Source of the DNA: Euclidia mi
Taxonomy: Eukaryota > Arthropoda > Insecta > Lepidoptera > Erebidae
Reading direction: 5' to 3'
NCBI GenBank assembly: GCA_944739405.2
Contig: OX123182.2
Span: 98,200,051-98,264,050, forward strand
Length of the DNA: 64,000 bases
Shown here: piece by piece, positions 22,185-33,474 of the stretch
Position numbering within the stretch: position 1 is the stretch's first letter
How the letters are laid out: each line of letters starts with the position of its first letter
Program-made: the position numbers and the translations under genes
Notes under the pieces: generated by a model
Told to the model about the DNA's origin: nothing
Seen by the model: the letters and a program-made list of their open reading frames with translations, nothing else
The model's database searches: none

Positions 22185-22927
22185 TGTAACGGGTTCTGGT
22201 AGTAAAACGCAGTAAACGTTCTAGATGCGTTTATTGCCGAGTATTGCCTCGCTTCCTATGCCGAGTATGACCGACCAACAACACGACACTGGCCTGAACA
22301 CTAAGGGCTGCAGTCTCCCACGCTGTTCCCTCCGGTAGTGTGCTGGGCAACCTGCCCAGCACACAACTCGAAGGGCTGCGCGTAGCGGCAGATCCTCGCA
22401 GGCCGTTGGCTCAGCTGGCAGGTGCCGGCGGTGTGTGTGCGATGAGCGGGGCAGGCCAGACTCTTCGGCAGAGGTGACGCCGAAGGGGATGCAGCAGGTG
22501 TAGCGGTCTAGGTAGCGTAGCCCGGAGCTTAAGGTAAACCTGGAACCTGAAGGAAAGCAGCATTAGGAGAGCCACAACCAATAGAGTCAGGCAGGCGGCG
22601 TCAGCCGGCCTCAGCTAGCAGGTAGAGAGATGGGCAGTACGCTAACGCAGTAAATGTAGTAACTTACCCACAGCTGGGATCAGGATACACGTAGAATGTA
22701 TAAAGATATAGCGGTACAGAATAGAGTAACGGTAGTAGGTTAGTGTAGAGTAGCGGTGACGGCCTCTCTGTCGGCCCCTTTATATACCGGCCCTCCATCA
22801 GCGTTGGTGTTGGCGCATTTCCTAATAAGGGCAAAACTTACGAGAGCGGACGATAGCCTTCCCTGATTGGCCGAGCGTATGGACGGTGTTATGACGTACA
22901 CTCGGTAGGTACCGGTCATACGCTACA
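22185..22927 (-). mobile_element. Solo LTR (743 bp)
   Basis: Begins tgtaacggg and ends cgctaca, with the 4-bp target duplication atag at 22181-22184 and 22928-22931. On the minus strand it has a CCAAT-type motif (plus gattgg near 22875), a TATA box (tatataaagg, plus 22777-22786), and AATAAA near the far end (plus tttatt near 22227-22232). These are in the order expected for U3-R-U5. GC-rich compared with its surroundings. No internal coding region is attached, so it is a recombination product of a full element, probably Ty3/Gypsy or BEL class. Confidence 0.8.
22777..22786 (-). promoter_or_regulatory. TATA box of the solo LTR
   Basis: Minus-strand tatataaagg, about 140 bp from the LTR start at 22927, the usual position for a retroelement promoter. 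Confidence 0.5.
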
Positions 22928-23009
22928 ATAGTATAGAGAATGAAACAAAAATACGAAACTTTAGTTCATTTAGCCAATAACATTTTTTTATAATCCATGG
23001 AAAATAAAC

Positions 23010-25170
23010 CGGTCAAGTGCGAGTCGAACTCGCATACCAAGGGTTCCATACAAACCTGTAGGTATATAAAATTATTTAAAAAAAATGTGATTTAACAAAA
23101 AATTTAGGTTTTCAATATTTTTACTATGTGCTATAAAACGTTTCTTTATGCCAAATTTCAAGATTCTAGATCGACTGGAAGTACCCTCTAGTTTTGACTT
23201 GAGCATTTGATATGAATTTCAATTTTATATCTCTACGGGTTCATGAGGAAAGGGGTGGCACCTTTAAAATTATTAAAAACATTTTAATTATATATAATGT
23301 AATTTAAAATTTACGGCTTTTTGCATTTTTTTCTTTATCTGTGCTATAAGACGTTGCTTCGTGCCAAATTTCAAGATTCTGAGTTCAAGGGTAGTACCCT
23401 GTAGGTTTTGAGTCCCTTGCGAGTAGTTGCGAGTTTAAAAATATGCTTAAAGTGCTGTTTCTGTTACAGCTTCACGGTGTAATAGAACTTTGATATGAAT
23501 TTTAATTTAATAACTCTACGCGTTCATGAGGAAAGAGGTAGTAACTTAATTGTTTTTATAATAGGTATGATGGGACAAAAAATTTACATTTTTGGAAATG
23601 TTTCCTTAATTTGTGCTATAAGAAGTTGCCTCGTACGAAATTTTAAGATTCTAAGTTCACGGGCAGTTTCCTGTAGGTTTTGATTCCCTTGTGAGTTTCG
23701 AAAATTTGCGAGAATTTGCATAAAGAGCTGTATCTTTTGATTGCGTTGGCTTAGAAGTTTGATTGTGTTACAGCTTAAAGATATTATAAACCCGAGCATT
23801 TGATATGAATTTCAATTGAATACCTCTACGAATTTTATTATATTTAAGCGTGGTGTAAGAAAATTACTGCTTGCTAAAGCTTACTATTCTGTCAAGGAAT
23901 ATCTAACAGATAGATTTTTATAAAAACATGACTGTGACACTATTTAAATTGTATGACATGTTTGGATTTGTTTTTAATTTATATTATTTTAATTAATTCT
24001 GACATCCCTTGTAACATTTAAATATTTATTTATACATAAGTTATATCATAAGTGCTGACATACTTGTGTCCAATAATGTTTTAAATAAATACATACCTAA
24101 TAATGTTAAATATGAAATTTTGCATGCTTAAGAGCTGAGTATGGTGATACCCTGTATTGATAATTTAAGATCCCTGTAATCCCATATTACGCAAATAAAT
24201 GATTTGAATTTGAATTTGTGTTCTGGAAAGGGCTAGTAACTTTAAAATAATGTTTCTTTTATTATACCAGGTAAGTAAAAATTTACGCTTTTCGCAATTT
24301 TTTCGATATCTGTGCTATAAGACGTTGGTTTGTACCAAATTTCAAGAATCTGAGTTAACGGGAAGTACCCTGTAGGTTTTGATTCCCTTGCGAGTAATTG
24401 CGAGTTTGAAAATATGCTAAATTTGCTGTTCCTTTTGATTGCGTTAAGATTTAAGTTAGATTTTGTTACAGCTTAAAGGATTATTATAGACCCAAGTATT
24501 CGATATGAATTTAAATTTAATAACTTTACGCGTTCATGAGGAAAGGGGTAGTAACTTTAAAATTAATATATATTTTTTATATGATGTTACTAAAATTTAC
24601 GGTTTTCGCAATTTTTCCTTTATATGTGCTATAAGACACTGCTTCGTACCAAATTTCAAGATTCTGAGTTCACGGGAATTACCCTGTAGGTTTAGATTCC
24701 CTTGCGAGTTGTTGCGAGAAAATATGCGGCTTAAATTGATGTTTATTTTTATTGCGTTGACATATAAGTTTGATTTCGTTACAGCTTAACAGTTTTATAT
24801 ACCTGAATATTTGATATGAATTTCAATTTAGTACCTCTACTCGTTCATGTGGAAATGGTAATAACTTTAAAAATACTAAAAATATTTTAATGATGTGATG
24901 TAACTAAAACTTTCGAAATTCGTCCTATATCTGTGCTTTAAGACATTGCTTCGTACTAAATTTCAAGATTCTGAGTTTACGCTACAGGTTGCAGCAATTT
25001 TTAGCATAAACGTCTGTATCTTTTGATTGCGTTGGTTTAGAAGTTTGATTTTTCTACAGCTTCATGGGACAGTAGATTTGGCTATTAGATATAAATTTCA
25101 GTTTGATAACTTCACGCGTTTCTGAGAAAATGGGTCTTGACAGACGGACGGACAACAAAGAGTACTGATG
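23010..25170 (+). repeat. Array of diverged ~280-310-bp tandem units
   Basis: The phrase tttgatatgaattt(c/t)aattt recurs near 23209, 23491, 23801, 24500, 24811 and (ttagatataaatttc) 25083. Between copies the order is the same: tctacgcgttcatgaggaaa, agtaacttta, tgctataagacgttgctt, caagattctgagttc, accctgtaggtttt, gttacagctt. The array starts after cggtcaagtgcgagtcgaac and ends in a gacagacggacggacaa phrase. Both are familiar from a widespread lepidopteran repeat. Class unknown. One unit is interrupted by a LINE fragment. Confidence 0.8.
23830..24227 (+). mobile_element. 5'-truncated LINE fragment inside the repeat array
   Basis: Starts with coding-like sequence ending KAYYSVKEYLTDRFL and stop (about 23875-23922), the C-terminal motif of many insect Jockey-type ORF2 proteins. 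An AT-rich 3' UTR follows, with aataaatgatttgaatttgaattt at its end. The host repeat resumes at gttctggaaaggg (24228), directly continuing the phrase cut at 23829. Confidence 0.65.
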
Positions 25171-25534
25171 GTTTTCCCGATAGAAAAGTATACGAGCGAG
25201 AAGTTTGCGTCACTTAGGAGAGAAGAGCAAGGACAGACAGACGGGTAATGCCCAACAACTAGAAAAAATATTTCAAAGTAAAATATTCTATGAAAAAGCT
25301 CGATGAAAGTTGAAGGGAGTATAATCAAAATATTGTCCCTAATATGGTAAAAATATATATTTGTCGATCTAGATACTACTAGCTACTATACAATTTATTT
25401 GCTTGACTGGGTTCAAAAACATCTTATTTCCGAACTGAAGTAGCCTGCAAGCCATAGGCATTGATGAATTACTTTCAACACAACGTTTTCAGGCAACAGT
25501 TTTTTTATACCTGATTTTTTTTAAAATAAATTTT
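25171..25534. other. Trailing part of the repeat, then unassigned DNA
   Basis: Purine-rich stretch at 25190-25260 (agaagagcaaggacagacagacggg), then AT-rich DNA with nothing recognised. Confidence 0.3.
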
Positions 25535-26030
25535 GTTATTGTTTCGAATTATTATTTTTGCTTTTGTACAAAGTTTTTATGCTAGAACTGTAGAACATGA
25601 TTGGGTACATACGTAATTGTCAAAAACTATTAGACCGATCTGTGGGATTTTATTAGCGTTTTTAATTTTTATGGAACGAGAAATAACTAGCACCTTTCTT
25701 CCATCCGCCTTCTTGGACGCAAAATAGTATTTTTCGGATATGTCGTAAGGCGAGGAGATGTGGCGAAGGCAACAATGCGTGAGAAATGGCGAAAAATTCC
25801 TTGATGTGACGATTATCACTCTGCTCAGAGTCTTAACGAAGAAGTACACAGTAACAAAATAATATAATTTTATTGTGTTATTGTTTCGAATTATTATTTG
25901 TGCTTTTGTACAAAGTTTTTATGCTAGAACTGTAGAACATGATTGGGTACATACGTAATTTTCAAAAACTATTAGACCGATCTGTAGGATTTTATTTGCG
26001 TTTTTTATATTTATGGAGCGAGAAATAACT
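25535..26030 (+). repeat. Two direct copies of a ~155-bp repeat, 342 bp apart
   Basis: The stretch beginning gttattgtttcgaattatta at 25535 is repeated from 25877 with few changes. Shared landmarks include tgctagaactgtagaacatg and ctattagaccgatctgt. The copies end near 25690 and 26030 with cgagaaataact. The 180 bp between them is different. Confidence 0.85.
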
Positions 26031-26036
26031 TCTTCG

Positions 26037-26352
26037 TTACGACTCTGGGCAACTTCTAAACCAACGCAATCAAAAGATACAGCCGTTTATGCTGCAAATT
26101 GACGCAATTTTGGAAACTTGCAAGGGAATCAAAACCTACAGGGTACCCGTAGCGTGAACTCAGAATCTTGAAATTTTGTACGAAGCAATGTCTTATAGCA
26201 CAGATATAGGAAAAATTACGAAATAATAATTATAAGAATAAATAAAAATATTTTAAGTATTTTTAAAGTTATAACCATTTCCACATAAACGCGTAGAGGT
26301 ACTAAATTGAAATTCATATCAAATATTCAGTTATATAATACTTTTAAGCTGT
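26037..26352 (-). repeat. Inverted copy of the 23-25 kb array unit
   Basis: On the minus strand it shows the unit order aagctt..., tttgatatgaatttc, gtacctctacgcgtt, tgctataagacattgcttcg, caagattctgagttc, accctgtaggttttgattccc. The Gypsy element inserted 4 bp past its end. Confidence 0.75.
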
Positions 26353-26356
26353 GTCT

Positions 26357-26723
26357 TGTCGCACGAGTGATTGATTACCACGTGGTAGCCGGGATCGATC
26401 ACTCGCCGAGCAATTAAAGAGAGATAATTAGGTTGACTTACGGGAAATAAATAAAAAATATCACCAAGAAAGTTTAAACTCGCGTTATAATTCTAGTTAT
26501 TCGATTCGATACAAAAAGAGCTGACACTTAAAATTAGCGAATGAGACAATTATCCAGGGCGTGGACGTTGGCACTTCTCAGGTCTTCGGATGATGTACTC
26601 AGCTTGGTGGTGTTGGCCGGAGCAAAGGGAGCGAAGCCTCGTGTGTCCCCAGTATTTATAAGGCCGGCGAGGAGGAGGGGGGCGAGGGAGCGGCCCACTG
26701 CTGTGCGTCACTCGTAGCGAGGC
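26357..26723 (-). repeat. 3' LTR of the Gypsy element (shortened or altered U3)
   Basis: Near-identical to 32920-33287 (one A-run length change and a few substitutions). It starts tgtcgcacgagtg on the plus strand and contains a TATA-like element (minus cttataaata, plus 26651-26660). After 26723 it diverges from the other LTR, so the first ~32 bases of U3 are missing or replaced. Confidence 0.85.
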
Positions 26724-27892
26724 CGGGATTTTCCCTAAGGAAAATTCCCTAGCCCAACGGGCGTAGCAGCCCTGAAGATACTCCCTGAAATTAGAGAAAA
26801 CAAGGGCATGAGTACCTTGAACAAGTGACAACCCTATACGTTAATTAGGATAACTAAATAATAATGACCCACGCTTGCATTCTTCACGCGTACAACGGCA
26901 GTCTGAATTTGAACATAAACATTTATCATTCATAATTCATCACACATACCTACATGTAAATGCCGAGGCCAGTGTAATAGCCTAATAATAAAGATAACAA
27001 TCTATGGAGAAGCGCTTAGGGTAATTATTAGGTAATAATGATTTGTAGATATAAGAAACTTGATCTAGCCCTACGACTTATAAATCTTGGGTTCGGCCTT
27101 TGCCACTAGATAAGTAAACTTTTTGAATATAGTTAGGTATAACAACAGATTTTTCGTAAAGATGAACAAAAATAATATAAGCCGCAGACACGACCGGACC
27201 GCTCAATGTCAAAGGAAAGAAATTAATAAATATTTTGCTCTAATTAATAACTACAACACGACCAGTAAACACCTTTTGAATGTAAACAATGGTGAATCAT
27301 TAGTTAGGCATTTATTTATCGGCGCGTCGCTGAGTGAACGCGCGTGCGTCATAACGACAACTAGGTAGGTACGATCTAAATGGTAGGTACTATTCGACTG
27401 TTCCGAGCTCGCGACGCACGGGTAATCACCATGATCGTTTATAAATTACCTATAATAACAATGTGATTATGGAATTTATACCGAATTAAGAATAACAACA
27501 GAACTTCAGAACAAGGCACGGCGAAAAACAATACGCCAATTAAGATGCATTTCAACAAATAGATTTGCGAAAAGAAAATACACATGCGAGAATCGAACCA
27601 CAGACCGATCCGACAACAACTTTTTAACCACTGAGCCATAACTGATAGTTAGATAAACAACAGATTCTTTGTAACAATATTACATGTAACAAACTTTATT
27701 ACAATTTATAAATGAAACATTTATTCATTTTATGTTAGCATGTTTACATAAATCATTAACACAACACAATGCATTATCTTGTGAGCTTCGACTCGCAAAC
27801 AAAAGAACCATTGTTGGTCTTCACAAATAATTATTTAGGTAATTATAACTTTGTATAGATATGCGTCTTACATTGTTGTTTTTATACTTTTA
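26724..27892 (-). other. Non-coding region between pol and the 3' LTR
   Basis: Includes a 25-bp near-palindrome (gggattttcc...ggaaaattccc) at 26725-26748. A ~30-bp imperfect direct repeat (atagttagrta-aacaacagatt) occurs near 27129 and 27648. A tRNA-like SINE head lies at 27580-27655. No polypurine tract could be assigned with confidence. Confidence 0.45.
27580..27655 (-). mobile_element. tRNA-like SINE head
   Basis: Minus strand has tggctcagtggttaaaaag (A-box type) and gtggttcgattctc (B-box type) with about 30 bases between. The T-arm does not pair and no CCA-compatible acceptor stem is visible, so it is not a functional tRNA gene. Confidence 0.45.
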
Positions 27893-30800
27893 TTATTCTT
27901 TGTAATTAATCAACTTGAAATCCTTGATGTGCCATTCGCCTAAAGGTTTTCCGGCCATGTCGTTAAGTTTGTATACTAGAGGTGATTTTTTTGAGGCAAT
28001 CTTACATTTAATAAATTTAGGCGCCAATTTCTTGCTAAAGTATTTATCCTTGTCACTAAGTAGAAACGTTCTGCGCCAAACTATATCACCGACATTGAAT
28101 TCTGCCTGTTTACGGCGAAGATAATAAGATGAACAATTTCGTTGGTGGGCCGACAACAGAGCTGAATGTACCTTCTCGAAAATAGAAGACAAATAGCCTA
28201 AAGTTTCGGCATAGCCGTCCCGTGGTTCAAGCACCATATCGGAATTAAATTCCTTATCAATATACTGAGAACCACATGTTATGACCTCCCTACCAAAAAC
28301 AAGGAAATTAGGAGAATAACCAGTAACCTCACTAACTGCGCAGTTAAGGGCGAATTGAACTTTAGTGATTAGAGTGTCCCAGATTCGATGATCAGATTCT
28401 ATGAAAGTTGAAATAGCTGTCATAATAGTTTTGTTGTAACGTTCAACTGAGTTAACGTGGGGAGTATACAACGGTGTAAAATGCAAATTTGGAATTTTAT
28501 ATGTTGACAACATACTTTTAAAGGTTGCGCTAGTAAATTGTTTACCGTTATCCAAAACAATAGTAGATGGAATTCCATGCACCAAAAATACATTTTCCTC
28601 GAGAATTTTTGTTATCACTTCTGCAGTTGCCCGTTTAATGGGGAAAAGTAAACAATATTTAGAGAAACAACAACTGACCACAAATATAAAAGTGTTTTGT
28701 TTCTTGCTGGGAGGCAATGAACCAATCAAATAAATGCTAATCGTCTGAAAGGGCTTTTGACATGATTTGGGTTTTCCCATTAGACCTAAATTTGGGTGAT
28801 TTTGGTGTTTATGGGTGATACAAGGTTCACATGAACTGACGAACTTGACAACATCGGTGTACATACCAGGCCAAAAGTAATTAAGTGCGAGACGTTTGTA
28901 TGTCTTAAAAATACCCAGATGTCCAGCAGTGGGCGAAGAATGATTCTGCCTTAGAATGTCATTTCTTTGGTCAGACGGAATAACCTCTTTCCATTGAAAT
29001 TCTCTAGTGAGAGGGTTTAATGTTTTTTTAAAACAATACAATTTATTGTTTATTACTTGATAGTTAACAAAGGAAGTCGGAGAACTTAAACAGCCTTTAT
29101 AGATATTTAAATACCAAGGATCATTAGTAGAAACTGGTAAATTCTGATTAGAATTAATATCTATATTTATATCATTAGCAATAGCAGAAACGGGTAAAGA
29201 GCGAGACAGAAAATCAGGTAAAACGTTATCGGAACCCCGACGATGACGTATTTCGAAATTATAGGAAGATAAGCGAACTCCCCATCTGGCTAACCGGCCA
29301 GTAGGGTTATTTAAGGTCAAGAACCATTTCAAAGCAGCGTGATCTGTGTACTGTGTAAACAATAAACTTTTTACCATTTTCAAGATAGCAACGCCAGTGT
29401 TCTATAGCAGATAGAACAGCCAGGGCCTCGCGCTATGTGGCACTGTAATTTTTTTCTTGCTTAGTGAGTGATTTGCTATAGTACGCTATGACTCTTTCCT
29501 CACCATTTAACCTTTGACAGAGGATCGCGCCAAGTCCAAAATCGCTAGCATCTGAGTGTATTTCAAACGGTTGCGAGTAGTCAGGACAAGCCAACACCGA
29601 GGAGGAAATCAAACAATTCTTTAGGTTATTAACGCCTCATTAGCCTCTGTCGTCCAACAGAATGGAGGTGCGTTTTTACTTTGAGATGTTAACTTATTTA
29701 AGGGTGCAGCAATAGAGCTAAAATTCGGTATAAAACGCCTGTACCACGAGGATGCGCCTAAAAAACGACGTACTTCTTTTCTATTAGAAGGAGTGGGATA
29801 ATTTTTCATTGAAATTACTTTATCCGGATCGGGATGCAATCCACTAGAGTCGACAACATAGCCTAAATATTTTAGTTTATCTCTAAAAAATTGACATTTT
29901 TCGAGATTAATTGTTAAATAAGCGCTTTTTAGTTTATCAAGAATGCGTAATAAAAGAGTAATATGCTCGTTGAAGCTGGACGTTATACAGATTATGTCAT
30001 CGATAAAACAGAAAACCTTATTTTCAAATTGTGGACCATAAAATAAAATATCAACTAATCGTTGTTGAGTAGCTGGCGCATTCGTAAGACCGAAGGGCAT
30101 TCTTTTGAATTGAAATGTGCCACGCGTAGGAATATAAAAGGCTGTTTTGCAACGGTCTTCTTCTTTAATTAATGTTTGCCAAAAAGATTTAGACAAATCT
30201 AAACTAGACAAGTATTTAGCATCTCTCAGATTATCTAAAATTTCCGAAATATAAGGCAAGCTATAAGCATCTTTTTTTGTAACGGAATTTAATTTACGAC
30301 TGTCCAAACAGAAACGCAGTTCACCATTCTTCTTAGGGGTCAAAATGACCGGGTTTTACCACGGGCTTTCACATCGTTCAACAACATCCTCTGAGAGCAT
30401 GTCGTCAAGATGCTTTATTAAAATTCTTTGTTTATCGGGAGACATGCGATAAAATCTTTGCCGAATAGGGGGGCAATCACCTGTATCAATTGAATGAGAA
30501 ATAATATTTGTGCAACCGAGACCCCGCTTCTCGTATGAAATATCGGTAAATTTAGAAATAATGTTGTCAGCGGTAGCTCTCTGGTCGACTGTAAGATGAT
30601 CATAAGAAACAAGATGTGTAGGGGGAACTGCCTGCAACTCCATTACTTGAGCGTCAGACTTGTTCACAATCAAAATAGACTCTAATTTGTTAGGAAATAG
30701 GCCAAAGCTTCGCCAAAAATCCATGCCAAGGATAAGGGAATTTTGAATCCCAGGTACAACATGAACTTCTAAGTTAATCAATTTATCCTGAAACTCAAAG

Positions 30801-31063
30801 GGTAGAAACACCGATCCCAAGGACTCAAATCGTTCGCCGCCAGCTGTTATTAACCTTAAAGGTTTCGATTTATCCAAAACATCGTCTTTCAAAAATAAGT
30901 TATGCAAATTATTACCTAAAATTGTAACGCAAGATCCAGAATCTAAAAGACCAGTGGTAGGTATTCCGTTTAATTTTAGAGTAACGTAAGGTAAATATTT
31001 TACTTTAGAATTACGGATTGAGGATATATGATAGCTACTAAAGAATTTTTTTAAAAAGTCCAA
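27893..31063 (-). pseudogene. Ty3/Gypsy pol (protease, RT, RNase H, integrase), broken
   Basis: Frame 30356-31063 has the protease motif LLDSGS with LILGMDF, and the start of RT (FYRMSPDKQ). It ends at TAA 30356-30358. The same frame continues at 30343 with RT motifs (SSLDLSKSFWQ, MPFGLTNAP, CFIDDII) to a frameshift near 29621. RNase H is split (an in-frame stop near 29428, then DHAALKWFL). Frame 27893-29383 has the integrase HH-CC zinc finger (SSCEPC) and core. The first core acidic residue is replaced: TISIYLIG has Tyr where the family has Asp. The other two sites (LDNGKQF and NSVERYN) are kept. The copy cannot code for active enzymes. Confidence 0.85.
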
Positions 31064-31139
31064 CCAATTATTCCACTCTGTTTTATTACAATTAGTTGTA
31101 TAATTTGATTTTCCACAATCCTTGTTAACTAGTTTTTTG

Positions 31140-32423
31140 AAACTGTAGGGGTCGACTTAGATTTACAATTGGGGCAGTCTGACACCTTGAAACCCTTTGT
31201 GCCGCACTTAAAACAGATTAGGTAGTGTGGCTGACGGCAATTACGTAATGAGTGCGAATTGCATCTACAACGCACGCAAAAAAATTTATTTATATTAGAA
31301 GTACTCGATACGGCGTTAACTTGTGGTACAGACTTGTATCTCGATGTATCAGCGACAGAGTTATATTTATTGAAGTGATTATGATTATAAACATTTTTGT
31401 TTGAAGAAAAATTTGAAAACGGATAATTATACGCTAGATCGGGTGCTACAGTATTCTTTGAAACTTTAGGGGGTTTAAAAATTGCTTACTGCGACTTTGG
31501 TAATTTTCGAAAAGACGACAAACTTCGACCAGACTATCAACATCAACAACCTTTGCAGTGAGCAGACAATTAGTGTAACAAGGTCTAATATTATTTAGTA
31601 AAATTTCTAGCTTCTCCGAATCAGCGATAGGAGAACTAAGTCGCGAAAACAGACCGTGCATTTTTGCCACGTAAATAGTTATTGATTCTTTTTCGCCCTG
31701 TGAGCGCTGACGAATCTCCGTCATAAGCCGATAATCGTAGTTATGCGGACTAAAATCTCGTTTCAAAAATTCGCAAAGTTCTAACCAAGTCTTTACATTA
31801 TTTTTAACAGAACGATACCAAACTAATGCGTCACCCGAAAATATTTCAAAAGCGAAAGACAACATCTTGTCGTGTGGAATAGATCTACAGGACATAAATT
31901 CATCAATTTTTTCAATAAAGGATCTTACACATGATTTACCGTTAAATTTGAATTTACCTAATTCCGAAAAAAGCTTACGGTCGTAATTATAGGAAGTGTA
32001 TCCCTCTGCCACTGAGCAATCCGACCGCGAATTACGGCTCGTGATTAATTGTAATTTCGCATATAAGTCATTAAATTTATTCCACACAGACTCAATTTTT
32101 TTAATATCAAGACTGCCGGTATCCACCCTATTCAGTCGATGAAAACAATGGTGTAGCACGGTTTCCACCTTCTGTTGAAGCTCGGAAGTATAGTTTGCTT
32201 CCAACATAGATAAGTGTTTATTTGATCTTAATAACGACTTTTCCACTTCAGCCACATCCTCCTCTGGTGGGAAGGGTGAAGATAACATATCCTCTGAGGG
32301 AGTTTTAACTGAAAGTTTAGCGATTTGTTTGCGGGGATCGTCAGGCTTTGAAACGCCGCGTATTGTGGTCTCATATTCTAATTCCGCTTTAGTTAATAAT
32401 GAGAAATTTATAATGTAAGCCAT
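31140..32423 (-). pseudogene. Ty3/Gypsy gag (capsid and zinc-knuckle region), frameshifted
   Basis: The 325-residue frame (31446-32423) has a capsid-like core (about 150-290: LGKFKFNGKSCVRSFIEKIDEF, DALVWYRSV, LKRDFSP, RQRSQGEKESITIYVAKM), the retrotrans_gag pattern that packages element RNA. It stops at 31446. A Cys-rich stretch in other frames near 31160-31290 (CFKCGTKG..DCPNC) is the nucleocapsid zinc-knuckle region, so the gene was cut by a frameshift. ATG 32423 is the first in-frame Met after the leader. Confidence 0.8.
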
Positions 32424-32903
32424 TATTACAAAACAATAATAGAAAATCTAAGTATTTACGCCGGCACTAGAAAAAAAATTAAATATCGCCAGAAAATCGA
32501 ATACCGTGCTAAAAAAAGCTGAAATACACTAAATTATACAATGGTGTGATGATTGGTAAAGGATTAAAAAAATTTCTTAAAGGTCACTCAAAGGTTGAAT
32601 CACAATATTTTTTCGAGAACACGAGGCTCGTTAGTTCAACGGCTAAGCGGTTAGAACCGGTTGGCGGCTCGACAGGCTGCCCGCGGTGGAACGTGATTTT
32701 AGACCGACGTTAATTAAATCACCGTTATGTTATTTACACAGTTAAATTGCTTATGGCCAACCAAAATAGATAGAAACTGTACCTGTACGCAATTCACCAC
32801 ACCAGAATATATGCACACACAGGAGAAAAATATACAAGAGAAAAAGAAATTATTTCACTCACCTGTAAAGTGTCAACTTACGTTTTAAAAATATAATTAA
32901 AAA

Positions 32904-32918
32904 TTCTATTGGGCGCCA
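32904..32918 (-). promoter_or_regulatory. Primer-binding site, tRNA-Lys type
   Basis: Minus-strand tggcgcccaatagaa lies one base inside the 5' LTR. The first ten bases match the 3' end complement known for tRNA-Lys-primed retroelements. Confidence 0.6.
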
Positions 32919-32919
32919 A

Positions 32920-33319
32920 TGTCGCACGAGTGATTGATTACCACGTGGTAGCCGGGATCGATCACTCGCCGAGCAATTAAAGAGAGATAATTAGGTTGAC
33001 TTACGGGAAATAAATAAAAAAATATCACCAGGAAAGTTTAAACTCGCGTTATAATTCTAGTTATTCGATTCGATACAAAAAGAGCTGACACTTAAAATTA
33101 GCGGATGAGACAATTATCCAGGGCGTGGACGTTGGCACTTCACAGGTCTTCGGATGATGTACTCAGCTTGGTGGTGTTGGCCGGAGCAAAGGGAGCGAAG
33201 TCTCGTGTGTCCCCGGTATTTATAAGGCCGGCGAGGAGGAGGGGGGCGAGGGAGCGGCCCACTGCTGTGCGTCACTCGTAGCGAGGCTCGCGGGCGCAGG
33301 GGCGCGACGTGACGTCACA
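32920..33319 (-). repeat. 5' LTR of the Gypsy element
   Basis: 400 bp, reading TGTGACGTCA... to ...GCGACA on the minus strand, with a TATA-like sequence (plus tatttataag near 33218) and a perfect tgacgtca (CRE/ATF-type site) at its start. The next bases, gtct, match those before the 3' LTR. Confidence 0.8.
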
Positions 33320-33323
33320 GTCT

Positions 33324-33474
33324 TTTAAGGCAATCAATACATTCGGGCAAATGAAATTCGGGTAAATGAAATTCGGGAATATGATGATTATGGTATATAA
33401 TGTTCGGGTTAACAATAGACAACCCATTATCATGCATTACTTAACTAACGAATGTGATCACGTTAATTAACATT
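33324..33474. other. Short spacer with attcggg repeats
   Basis: Three near copies of aaatgaaattcggg lie at 33342-33380, the only visible structure before the SINE target site. Confidence 0.5.

Larger units (their letters stand above)
26357..33319 (-). mobile_element. Ty3/Gypsy-type LTR retrotransposon, degenerate
   Basis: The element is bounded by related terminal repeats (26357-26723 and 32920-33319). It is flanked by a 4-bp duplication gtct at 26353-26356 and 33320-33323. From right to left it holds 5' LTR, primer-binding site, gag with zinc-knuckle region, aspartic protease, reverse transcriptase, RNase H and integrase, the Ty3/Gypsy gene order. No envelope gene. The stretch between the end of pol and the left LTR is unusually long (~1.2 kb) and contains a tRNA-like SINE head. 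Confidence 0.85.

Noticed and set aside
23010..25170. Regular repeats as a CRISPR-like array
   Set aside because: Units are ~300 bp, diverged and contiguous, in an insect genome. No short repeat/spacer pattern.
25577..25849. 90-codon minus frame
   Set aside because: Lies across the boundary of a direct repeat and has no family features.
26550..26831. 93-codon minus frame in the Gypsy LTR region
   Set aside because: Falls in a GC-rich LTR and its edge. The other LTR copy does not keep the same frame end.
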